Shown one piece after another: positions 7,559 through 15,548 of a stretch of 64,000 nt of DNA; position 1 is the first letter of the stretch, and every line of letters starts with the position of its first letter. The stretch is from positions 6,448,001-6,512,000 of the forward strand of contig NZ_CP051684.1 in NCBI RefSeq assembly GCF_012849375.1. The letters run 5' to 3'. Under the pieces are notes generated by a model, which saw only the letters and a program-made list of their open reading frames with translations, was not told the DNA's origin and ran no database searches. The translations under genes were made by a program, and so were the position numbers. Origin of the DNA: Duganella dendranthematis. Its GTDB lineage: Bacteria; Pseudomonadota; Gammaproteobacteria; Burkholderiales; Burkholderiaceae_D.

Positions 7559-10546
7559 TTAGAAGTTATAGCGCATGCCAACACGGTATACACGGCCGAC
7601 CACATCGTACAGCGCCGGGTTGATGCCGTAACTCAGGTTGGTCTGCGGCGCGGCGGCCGGATCGACGTTGCCGATGTTATCGACCTTGAAGAAGGCGGTG
7701 GCCTTGTCCGAGAACTTCCAGGTGCCGCCCAGGTCCACGTAGAAGGCGCCCTTCATGTGGTTGTCGTAGATGGTCGGATGGATCACGGTCGATACCGGGC
7801 AGTTGGTCTGGCACTCGATAAACTCGTTGCTGTACTTGCCGCTGCTGATCCAGCGTTCGGTCAGGGTCAGGCTGTATTTATCGGTATCCCACGACTGCGA
7901 GGTCAGGCCTTTCCAGCGTGGCGTGTTACCCAGGTTGTTACCCGCGCCCTCGGATGGAATGGTGCCCACCACGCCGCTGTCGGTCAGGAAGGTGATGTTG
8001 CGGGTCACCAGGCCACGCAGGGTGACACGGCCCGGCAGGTTCCAGTCCTTCAGGTTAAGGCGATATGCCGCTTCCAGGTCGTAGCCCTTGAGGCGCATGG
8101 AGGCCAGGTTGAACGACTGCACCGTCACGTAGTTGTTGGTCTGGACCGCATTCCCCAGCGACATGACGTTGCAGATTTCCTTGTTACCGGCCACGCACAG
8201 ATCCACCTCCTGCTGCGCGTTCAGGGTCGAGATCACGCCACCGACCTTGATGTCGAAGTAGTCCAGCGAAGCGCTGAAGCCAGGCGCCCACGATGGGCGA
8301 TCAAGCACGATGCCGAAGATCTTGTTGCGGGCGATTTCAGGACGCAGCGCGGTATTGCCGACGGTGCGCTGCTGGATCGTCACGTTGGCGCCCTGGTAGA
8401 GCACCGCCGCGTTGACCACCACCGGCGCCGCATACAGTTCGCTCAGGTTAGGTGCGCGCACGTCCTGCGACGTGACGGCGCGCAGACGCAGGCCATCGAT
8501 GCCGGTCTTCCAGGTCGCACCCAGCTTCCAGCTTTCCACGTGGCCGGAGGTGCTGTAGTGGGTATGGCGATCGGCCAGGTTCAGACTCGCCTCGCCCCAG
8601 CCATCGGACTTCAGGACCGGCAGATTGGCTTCAACATACGCTTCGCGCACGTTGTAGGTGCCGGACGCATTGTGGTAGTTACCCGCGTACCAGTTGTTCA
8701 TCGGATTCAGCACCGGATCGGCCGGGTATTTGGCGTCGTTCGGCGTATCGGTACTCACGCCGTTGCCGTATGGGTCGCCGCCGACGCGATAGCTCTCACG
8801 ACGCCACTCGGCGCCGGTCGCCCAGTTGATCGGGCCGGCCCAGGTCTTGAACGCTTCGCCATTCAGATTGAAGCTGCCGACGTCCTGCTGCTGGCGGGTG
8901 TGCTGCTGCGGACCGTATTCCGGCGCCACATACGCCCAAGTGGCCGCGCTGACCGGCACATTGCCGATGATGTTCATCGGGACGCAACCGGCGGCGCGCG
9001 CGGTCAGGCTGCGGCAGGCGATAGAGCCATCCGCCAGGCGCACCGCGTCGATGGCGGCGGTGTAGCGGTTATTCAGCGTCATGTCGTGGACGATGATGTC
9101 GGTGAAGTTGATGCCGCGTTCCACGTAGGCGTCGTACGACCAGTCGTTGCCGAACAGCGGGAAGTGGCCGTCGGCGCCCAGTACCAGGCGGCGCATCTCG
9201 CGCGTAGGATGGACGTTGATACTTTCCGGGAATTGGCCGTTGGCCGTGCCATACTGGAAGCTGGTGATGTTATTCGCCGCACACGCCGCCGCAATCGACG
9301 CCGGCAAGTACGGGTTATCGCACTGCACAGTCAGATTAGCGTTTTTGGCCGCGCCGGGATTGGGCGTGAACTCCGACTTGACCTTGCCGAAGTTGGCGGT
9401 GAAATAGATCTCATGATCAGGGTTGATGTCGAAGCCCACGCGGGTGTAAGCCACCTGGCGCGTCAGGTCCATCGCCAGGTTGGTGCCGGCGCCCACGCTG
9501 CCGCTCAAGTCACCGCCGACGCAGAACGGATTAACGCAGCCGGTCACCGCGCCGGTGCCAGTCGGTACGCCGCCGGAGCCATAGTTAAACTTGTACGGTT
9601 GGCCGTTGACGCCAAACGCCGTCCCTTGCAGCGGGCCGTTGGTAATCAGGCCGTACTTGGCGTATTGGTACTGCTGCGCGTGTTCAATGAAGGTGTACTG
9701 TGGCTTGCCGTCGTTGGTGGCGCTCAGCGGGCGTACCTGGTAGGCGGGATTCTTGTACCACGAGCGGCCGTTCGGACCGACTTCGCCAAAGCCCGGCGAA
9801 TCGATGCCCTTCTCGCGGCCATATTCCACGCTGGCAGTGACGTGAAGGCGGTCGTCCAGGAACGCCTTGCCCCATGCGGCTTGCAGGGTGCCGTTCTTGT
9901 CGTCGTGGTAGGTGGTCTGGCCCCCTTCGACGTTGGCCTTGAAGCCTTCGAATTTTTTATCGGTGATGAAGTTGACCACACCGCCGATGGCGTCCGAGCC
10001 GTAGGACGCCGAGGCGCCGCCGGTCACCACGTCCACCCGCTTGACCAGTAGTTGCGGGAACTGGCTGACATCCGTCACACCGGTGACGTTGGCGCCGACC
10101 ACGCGCTGGCCGTCCAGCAGCGTCAGGGTGCGGATCGGACCGAGACCGCGCAGGCTCAGTGAGCTCAGACCCTGGATGCCGCTACTGGTGCTGTTGGTGC
10201 TGGTGGTGCGGCCAGTGCTGCCCTGCAGGGCCGGCAGCTCGGCGATGGCGTTGAACAGATTGGGCTTGGCGTTCTTGGCCAGGTCTTCGGCGCTCAGCAC
10301 GGTGGTCGGCGTCGGCTGCGAGAAGCCGCGCGCCGCAATGCGCGAACCGGAAACGGTCACCACGTTTTCCACCTTGGCTTCCGGTTCGGTAGGGGAAGCT
10401 GGTGGCGTGTCGGTTTGCGCGGCGGGTTGCGCATCGGCCGCCGGTGTAGGCGGCGTGGCCTGCTGCGCATGGGCGACGGCAAGCCAGCTGCATGCACTGG
10501 CCACGGCCAGGCGCATGATGGTGTTACGGGTAGTCTGTGTAGTCAT
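7559..10546 (-). CDS. TonB-dependent outer-membrane receptor (oligosaccharide type)
   Basis: 995 residues. After a signal peptide ending near AVAHA and a Gln/Pro/Ala-rich linker comes the plug domain (VVTVSGSRIAARGFSQPTPTTVLSAEDL, then LLVKRVDVVTGGASASYGSDAIGGVVNFI). A long beta-barrel follows and ends in an aromatic residue (RVGMRYNF), as expected for Bam-dependent insertion. The SGSRI/GGASA-type plug is common in receptors of oligosaccharide and aromatic uptake loci of Sphingomonas and Xanthomonas types. ATG 10546 was chosen because GGAGA lies six bases upstream; an earlier in-frame ATG overlaps that site. Its place between gntK and gntP implies uptake of a sugar-acid-containing glycan fragment. 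Confidence 0.93.
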   Translation of the reverse strand: MTTQTTRNTIMRLAVASACSWLAVAHAQQATPPTPAADAQPAAQTDTPPASPTEPEAKVENVVTVSGSRIAARGFSQPTPTTVLSAEDLAKNAKPNLFNAIAELPALQGSTGRTTSTNSTSSGIQGLSSLSLRGLGPIRTLTLLDGQRVVGANVTGVTDVSQFPQLLVKRVDVVTGGASASYGSDAIGGVVNFITDKKFEGFKANVEGGQTTYHDDKNGTLQAAWGKAFLDDRLHVTASVEYGREKGIDSPGFGEVGPNGRSWYKNPAYQVRPLSATNDGKPQYTFIEHAQQYQYAKYGLITNGPLQGTAFGVNGQPYKFNYGSGGVPTGTGAVTGCVNPFCVGGDLSGSVGAGTNLAMDLTRQVAYTRVGFDINPDHEIYFTANFGKVKSEFTPNPGAAKNANLTVQCDNPYLPASIAAACAANNITSFQYGTANGQFPESINVHPTREMRRLVLGADGHFPLFGNDWSYDAYVERGINFTDIIVHDMTLNNRYTAAIDAVRLADGSIACRSLTARAAGCVPMNIIGNVPVSAATWAYVAPEYGPQQHTRQQQDVGSFNLNGEAFKTWAGPINWATGAEWRRESYRVGGDPYGNGVSTDTPNDAKYPADPVLNPMNNWYAGNYHNASGTYNVREAYVEANLPVLKSDGWGEASLNLADRHTHYSTSGHVESWKLGATWKTGIDGLRLRAVTSQDVRAPNLSELYAAPVVVNAAVLYQGANVTIQQRTVGNTALRPEIARNKIFGIVLDRPSWAPGFSASLDYFDIKVGGVISTLNAQQEVDLCVAGNKEICNVMSLGNAVQTNNYVTVQSFNLASMRLKGYDLEAAYRLNLKDWNLPGRVTLRGLVTRNITFLTDSGVVGTIPSEGAGNNLGNTPRWKGLTSQSWDTDKYSLTLTERWISSGKYSNEFIECQTNCPVSTVIHPTIYDNHMKGAFYVDLGGTWKFSDKATAFFKVDNIGNVDPAAAPQTNLSYGINPALYDVVGRVYRVGMRYNF

Positions 10547-10588
10547 GTAGGTCTCCATATAGTTTTTTTGTGTTGTGCTACTTTGCTG

Positions 10589-11083
10589 CTACTCCCTGCG
10601 GATCTGCGTCACCAGATCGTCGGGCGGTATTCTTATGTCCAGCGTGATGCCTGCTTCGTCGGCTTGCAGCGGTTCGAGATCGCGGAACTGGCTGTCCAGC
10701 AGGGAGGTCGGCATGTAGTGGCCAACCCGCGCCTGCATGCGCGCCGCGATCAGTTCCTTCGGTCCGTTCAAGTGCGCGAAACGCAACGCCGGATCGCCTT
10801 CACGCAGCAGATCGCGGTAGCGCCGCTTCAGCGCTGAACAGGAAATGACCAGTCCCTCGCCGCGCTCGCGCGCTTCGCGGATCTGCGCTTGCAAAGTCAG
10901 TAACCAATCGGCGCGGTCATCGTCGTTGAGCGCCACACCGGCCGACATCTTGGCCACGTTGGCCTCTGGGTGAAACTGGTCGCCTTCAACAAAGCCGACG
11001 CCGTTCGCAGTCGCCAGCGCCTGCCCGACCGTGCTCTTGCCGCAGCCGCTAACGCCCATCACCACCCAACGGATACTCTGCAT
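10589..11083 (-). CDS. gntK: gluconokinase
   Basis: 164 residues, the usual size of the small P-loop gluconokinases. The Walker A motif GVSGCGKST is near the N-terminus and is followed by the family signature EGDQFHPEANVAKMSAGVAL. CSALKRRYRD and HYMPTSLLDSQFRDLE are also conserved in GntK. It phosphorylates gluconate to 6-phosphogluconate in the cytoplasm. The start at 11083 has TGGAGA five bases upstream. It is the first gene of the operon that continues with the TonB receptor and GntP, and a LacI-type operator-like palindrome lies only 17 bases before the start codon. Confidence 0.96.
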   Translation of the reverse strand: MQSIRWVVMGVSGCGKSTVGQALATANGVGFVEGDQFHPEANVAKMSAGVALNDDDRADWLLTLQAQIREARERGEGLVISCSALKRRYRDLLREGDPALRFAHLNGPKELIAARMQARVGHYMPTSLLDSQFRDLEPLQADEAGITLDIRIPPDDLVTQIRRE

Positions 11084-11100
11084 CCACGTCTCCAAAATTA

Positions 11101-11112
11101 GATAGCGCTAAC
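11101..11112. promoter_or_regulatory. LacI-type operator-like palindrome (gntK-proximal)
   Basis: GATAGCGCTAAC is a near-perfect palindrome centred on GCGC. It resembles operators of LacI/GntR-like sugar regulators (general form TGTTAGCGCTAACA). Its reverse complement recurs with one change at 11189-11200. No LacI-family gene lies in the window, so the regulator would be encoded elsewhere. Confidence 0.5.
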
Positions 11113-11188
11113 ATTGCCCTCCTGCGAGAATCGATGCCGCGTGAAAGCATCTACCAACAAGGTATCGAGGGAGGTCCATGCGCGCTAA

Positions 11189-11200
11189 GTTAGCGTTATC
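11189..11200. promoter_or_regulatory. second LacI-type operator-like site
   Basis: GTTAGCGTTATC matches the reverse complement of the 11101-11112 site at 11 of 12 positions. The two centres are 88 bp apart, a distance compatible with looping or with separate control of gntK (minus) and the sensor gene (plus). The assignment is by motif shape only. Confidence 0.42.
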
Positions 11201-11301
11201 ATTTGCCATGAACTTTAGCTCACCGTAGGAATTTGTAAAGCATTATTCATATTGCATCGCACCATGACCGTCGCGGCGCCGCAACGGTTGAGCTTCTATC
11301 C

Positions 11302-13926
11302 TTGCGAGGATTGCAGCATGCTATTGGCGCGCCGGCCGAAATCACCAGCATGGCGCAAACGCCCGATGGCTGGCTGTGGCTGGGCACACCGACCGGCATC
11401 TACCGCTTCGACGGCGTGCGCTTCGAACCCTATGTGCCGCCACCGGGCAGCAAGCTGGCACACTCACGCATTAGTGAACTGCTCGTCCTGCCGAATGGGG
11501 ACCTGCTGATCGGCTACATATGGCTAGGTTTATCGGTACGCTACGCCGATGGCCGGTTTGAACACCTGGCGCAAGCGGGTGACCAGGTGCGCCAGGTGCT
11601 GACAATGACACGCGATGTCGACGGTAGCCTTTGGGTGGCCACGGTAACGGCGGTACGCCGGCTGGCTGAAGGCCGCTGGCAGACCATCGGTGCGGAATCG
11701 GGCGTGACCGGCGTTGCGCGCAGCGTGCTGGCCGACCAGCACGGACAACTGTATCTGAGTACCGACAAAGGCACGCTACGGCTAAACCGTGCCACGCGCA
11801 GGTTCGAGCCCACCGACGACAAGCCGAACACCATGCTGGTCCAGTCCCCGGATGGCCGGCTATGGGGCGGCGGCGACGACAACCTGCATCAGGTGCCGAC
11901 CGCTGCGCCACGGATGCCGCGACCGGACTGGATGAATCAGGCCGAAGGCCATGCCGCTGGTATCTTCGATCGCGATGGCAACCTGTGGGCGCTGCGCTGC
12001 CCGATCGGACTGTGCGTGGTACGGGGCGCCGACCGGCTAGGCGATCACCTGGTGCCCTCGCGCGACGCTACCGACCGTTTCGACCAGCCATGGCAGCTCG
12101 GCAACTTGTCCACCAACCTGCTGCTGGAAGACCCGCTGGGGAACATCTGGCTGTCGACGCAGGCCGGGCTGGAACGCTTTCGCAACAGCGCCATGCTGCC
12201 GGCGCGGGTCGGCGGCGCCGATGGCTTTTACGTCCTGATGCGCGGCATCGGCGGCGACGTCTGGGTCAGCGATCGCCGCAAACACAATGTCTGGCTGATG
12301 GCGCCGGGCCAGCCGCCCAAACGCCACGACGAGTACCAATATGTCGCGGCGGGACGCGACTGGGGACTGTTGTTGGCCACCAGCGACTACCTGGACCGGC
12401 GCCAGGGAGAACGCGTCGAACGCCTGGCCTGGCCCACGGGCTCCGGCAAGGTCTCCACACACGCCATATTCGACGATGGCCGCTACATCTGGGCCAGGAT
12501 CAATGGCGCGAGCTTCGTGCTGGTCGACGGCCAGTGGCACAAGCTGACGGCGGCCCAACCGGCGGTACTGACCAACGTCACCGGCGTGACCATCGGCGCT
12601 AACGGCGACCGCTGGATCAACGGCATGCGCGGGGTGCTGCACGTGACGCAGGCTGACTGGCAGCGCGCCATCGCACAGCCGGCGCAGCCACTGCGCTACG
12701 ATCTGTTTGATGCCACCGACGGTTATATCGGCGAAGCCACGACCGGCGTGTGGGACAACACCGCGCTCACCGACGGCAATGGCCAGTTGTGGTTTGCCAG
12801 CACCACCGGCCTGTATCGCCTGGACCCGGCCAAACTATGGCGCCACAAGAGCACGCCGCGCGCCGAGATCCTGCTGCTGCAAGCCGCTCAAGCGCACGCG
12901 CCGCATAGCGGCTTGCGTCTGGCGCCCGGCACCTCGCAGCTGCGCCTCGACTACACCGGGCTGGGAAGCGGCAAGCCGGAAAAGCTGCGCTTCCAATACC
13001 GCCTCGATGGTATCGACCAGGATTGGCAGGACGCCGACACCCGGCGCAGCGTCTATTACACCAACCTGGGTCCGGGCGACTTCCGCTTCCACCTGCGCGC
13101 CGTCAACGAGGACGGCATCTGGAGCAAGGAAGAAAGCCTGTCTTTCAGTGTCGAACCCACCGTGGTGCAAAGCGTCTGGTTCAAGCTGGCGTTGGCGCTG
13201 CTAGCGGCCGCCCTGCTCTATCTGCTGTACCGCCAGCGGCTGCGCATCAACACCCGGCGCGCGCTGGAGCGCTTCAACCTGCGCGTGGAAGAGCGCGAGA
13301 GCATCGCCCGCGACCTGCACGACACGCTGCTGCAATCGATGCAAGGGGTGATCTACAGCGTCAAGGCGATGGCCATGGACTTGCCGCCGCAGGAACCGAT
13401 GCGGCGAGCGATGGATCGCACCGTCAAGCTGGCGACCGACGCGCTGGTTGAGGGCCGCGACCGCGTCAGCGAACTGCGCGCCGAAGCCGCCACGCGCCTC
13501 AATTTGAGCGACGCCCTGCAGGCCATCGCCGCCGAACATGCCGGCGCCGCCCCGCAAATTGCGGTGCGCAGCGAAGGCGCGCCGCGCGAACTGCACCCCG
13601 TCGTCCATGACGAACTGCTGCTCATGGGACGCGAATGTCTGCTCAACGCCATCCGCCACGCGCAGGCCAGCGAGGTAAAGGTCGTGCTGCAATGGGGCGA
13701 GCGCACGCTCAAGCTGGTGGTCAGCGACAACGGCGTCGGCATGCCGGCGGAAGTGGCGGCCACGCAGAGCAAACCCGGACACTGGGGACTGGAAGGCCTG
13801 CACGAGCGCGCGCATCGCCTGCAAGCCGTGCTGGGACTGGAGACCGGCGCCGGCGGCACCGAATGGACCATCAGCGTGCCGGCCGTACTGGCCTATCGCC
13901 GCCGCGCCAGCGAGGCCGAGGCGTAG
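11302..13926 (+). CDS. beta-propeller sensor histidine kinase (two-component regulator propeller type), 5' end disturbed
   Basis: 874 residues in this frame. The N-terminal two-thirds is a ligand-sensing propeller (repeats such as MAQTPDGWLWLGT, TGIYRFDGVRFEPY, DPLGNIWLSTQAGLERF). A Y_Y_Y domain (YRLDGIDQDWQDAD, YTNLGPGDFRFHLRAVN), one membrane helix near residue 635, a HisKA_3 segment with phospho-accepting His in ARDLHDTLLQS, and an HATPase_c domain (NAIRHA, DNGVGMP) follow. The frame opens only with TTG and lacks a signal peptide, although the propeller should be periplasmic. The preceding family-conserved residues (RLSFYPCEDCSM) lie in another frame just upstream, pointing to a one-base deletion near 11322. 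The 3' end overlaps the convergent catalase-like gene by 34 bp. The LuxR-type regulator at 14820-15455 is the likely partner. Confidence 0.8.
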   Translation: MRGLQHAIGAPAEITSMAQTPDGWLWLGTPTGIYRFDGVRFEPYVPPPGSKLAHSRISELLVLPNGDLLIGYIWLGLSVRYADGRFEHLAQAGDQVRQVLTMTRDVDGSLWVATVTAVRRLAEGRWQTIGAESGVTGVARSVLADQHGQLYLSTDKGTLRLNRATRRFEPTDDKPNTMLVQSPDGRLWGGGDDNLHQVPTAAPRMPRPDWMNQAEGHAAGIFDRDGNLWALRCPIGLCVVRGADRLGDHLVPSRDATDRFDQPWQLGNLSTNLLLEDPLGNIWLSTQAGLERFRNSAMLPARVGGADGFYVLMRGIGGDVWVSDRRKHNVWLMAPGQPPKRHDEYQYVAAGRDWGLLLATSDYLDRRQGERVERLAWPTGSGKVSTHAIFDDGRYIWARINGASFVLVDGQWHKLTAAQPAVLTNVTGVTIGANGDRWINGMRGVLHVTQADWQRAIAQPAQPLRYDLFDATDGYIGEATTGVWDNTALTDGNGQLWFASTTGLYRLDPAKLWRHKSTPRAEILLLQAAQAHAPHSGLRLAPGTSQLRLDYTGLGSGKPEKLRFQYRLDGIDQDWQDADTRRSVYYTNLGPGDFRFHLRAVNEDGIWSKEESLSFSVEPTVVQSVWFKLALALLAAALLYLLYRQRLRINTRRALERFNLRVEERESIARDLHDTLLQSMQGVIYSVKAMAMDLPPQEPMRRAMDRTVKLATDALVEGRDRVSELRAEAATRLNLSDALQAIAAEHAGAAPQIAVRSEGAPRELHPVVHDELLLMGRECLLNAIRHAQASEVKVVLQWGERTLKLVVSDNGVGMPAEVAATQSKPGHWGLEGLHERAHRLQAVLGLETGAGGTEWTISVPAVLAYRRRASEAEA

Positions 13927-14798
13927 GCGTTGGCGCGGGCCAGCAGCATCGGATCGTCGCTGGCGGCGATGCCGGCCGGCAGCCGGGTCGGCATGAAGGT
14001 CATGAAGTCGCAGCTGGTGTCGGCCAGGGCGGTGATCAGCAGCACGCCCAGCGGCACCCGCGTCCCTCCCCGCCACGGCATGCTGGGATCATCCAGCGGA
14101 TCGCCGGGCGCCGGCAGCTGCGCGTACAGCTGGAAGCGGATCGGCCCTTGCAGCAGGCGCTCGTCCATCTCATGTTCAAGAAAGGCAGGCGGCAGTTGGC
14201 GCTCTTCCGCCTCGCTCAGATACCGCACGCCAGCTTCCGGCGCCGCCATGATGCGTGCCGGCCGCGCCGCGCCATCCGCGCCGGTGAACAGGAACGCGTG
14301 CGTTGAATGGTACGACGTGCAGGCATACGAGGCCGGCGCCGCGTGCGACGCCAGCAGCGCCGGCAGACGCAGCGTGTCCGGGTGGCGCAGTTCGTGGGCG
14401 GCGATGCGCTGCGGATCAGGCATGCCGGTATCGGGATCGGCGGCGTGCGCCTCCAGATAGCTCAGGAAGGAAACCGGCGTGGCGGCATAAAAAATCGGCT
14501 CTGATACCAGCACCATGTCATACGCTTCATGGACGCCGTGCAGCCGCACCGCCATGCCGCGCAGGTTGCGGGTCTTTTCCGAGATCGCCGGATCGCTGCC
14601 GCCAACCGAGAAGCGCACGGTGGCCGGCAGCGGGCCGTCACGCAGTATCGCAAGGTCGGCAAAGTGGACGGCGTCGTCATGTGGCACGAAGTGGCCCACG
14701 GCGCAATAACCTCGCGCGTGGCTGGCGCGCTTGCCGGCATGGGCGCCAAGATGGGTCAGGGCATCGAGCAAGGGCTGCCGGCCGGGGGGAGTCGTCAT
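13893..14798 (-). CDS. catalase-related peroxidase (SrpA/KatA-like, small)
   Basis: 301 residues with a reduced catalase core. The distal histidine region is KRASHARGYCAVGHF. It is followed by TVRFSVGGSDP and the RNLRGMAVRLHG segment, FLSYLEAHAADP, and the Y-x-STHAFLFTG strand typical of catalase-like sequences. Full catalases are about 480-750 residues; short members of this fold act as organic peroxidases or have unknown substrates. There is no signal peptide. It follows the response regulator gene on the same strand after 21 bp, so the two may be co-transcribed. Its last 34 bases overlap the end of the convergent sensor kinase gene. Haem binding is likely but was not tested. Confidence 0.82.
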   Translation of the reverse strand: MTTPPGRQPLLDALTHLGAHAGKRASHARGYCAVGHFVPHDDAVHFADLAILRDGPLPATVRFSVGGSDPAISEKTRNLRGMAVRLHGVHEAYDMVLVSEPIFYAATPVSFLSYLEAHAADPDTGMPDPQRIAAHELRHPDTLRLPALLASHAAPASYACTSYHSTHAFLFTGADGAARPARIMAAPEAGVRYLSEAEERQLPPAFLEHEMDERLLQGPIRFQLYAQLPAPGDPLDDPSMPWRGGTRVPLGVLLITALADTSCDFMTFMPTRLPAGIAASDDPMLLARANAYASASLARRR

Positions 14799-14819
14799 CG
14801 TGCCGTGTGCCCGTCCTGC

Positions 14820-15455
14820 CTACAGTTCCCAGGTTTCCAGCAGGCCGCGTTGCAGGCAGATGGTGACCGCGTGGGTACGGTCATTGGCGTCCAGTTTCGT
14901 CATCACGGTACGCATATAGCTCTTGACGGTTTCCTCGCTGATGCCCAGCTTTTCGCCGATGGCGCGGTTGGACAGGCCACCGGCCACATTACGCAGCACA
15001 TCGAGCTCGCGGAAGCTCAAGCGGTCGCGGTCAAAATAAATCTGCCCGCCCAGCAGCTCCGATGGCCAGACTTCGCGACCGCGGTGCACCGTGCGTATGC
15101 TGTCGAGCACATTCTCGGCCAACATGCTTTTAAGTAGATAGCCACTGGCGCCAGCCTTGTGCGCGGCCTGCACCAGCGCGCCGCCGGCATAGGTGCTCAA
15201 GGCGATCAGGCGGGCGTTGGGGCGGTTGCGGCGGATCGCCGAAATCGCATTCAAGCCACCCAGTCCCGGCATGCGCAAGTCCATCAGCGTGACGTCCGGC
15301 CGGGCTTCGGCAAAGCGCGCCACCGCTTCCTCGCCGCTATCGGCTTCCGCCGCCAGCTCGATATCCGGCGCTTTCGCCAGGATAGCCAGCAACCCCTCGC
15401 GCAGCAAAGGGTGATCGTCAACGATCATGACACGGATGGAGTGTGGGTAGCTCAT
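14820..15455 (-). CDS. LuxR/NarL-type response regulator
   Basis: 211 residues: a receiver domain at about 5-120, with the acidic pair VDDH, the phosphorylated Asp in VTLMDLRMPG and the conserved Lys in GYLLKSM. A LuxR-type HTH follows (LSFRELDVLRNVAGGLSNRAIGEKLGISEETVKSYMRTVMTKL). ATG 15455 gives a normal-length N-terminus (MSYPHSIRVMIVDDHP); the frame stays open far upstream, but over the divergent transporter gene. It probably receives phosphate from the propeller sensor kinase two genes away and may control the catalase-like gene downstream of it or the divergent MHS transporter 93 bp upstream. Confidence 0.93.
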   Translation of the reverse strand: MSYPHSIRVMIVDDHPLLREGLLAILAKAPDIELAAEADSGEEAVARFAEARPDVTLMDLRMPGLGGLNAISAIRRNRPNARLIALSTYAGGALVQAAHKAGASGYLLKSMLAENVLDSIRTVHRGREVWPSELLGGQIYFDRDRLSFRELDVLRNVAGGLSNRAIGEKLGISEETVKSYMRTVMTKLDANDRTHAVTICLQRGLLETWEL

Positions 15456-15548
15456 GTCAGTGATTCTACGCATTTTGGCGCAAGCCGGCATCCCCCGTTC
15501 TAGGGTAGCATACGCCCCTATCCCCACTGACAGAAGAGACCCACGCTC

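Noticed and set aside
6536-10051. Plus-strand open frame of about 1170 codons, rich in Gln, His and Arg.
   Set aside because: It lies opposite the well-supported gntP and TonB receptor genes and shows no protein family features.
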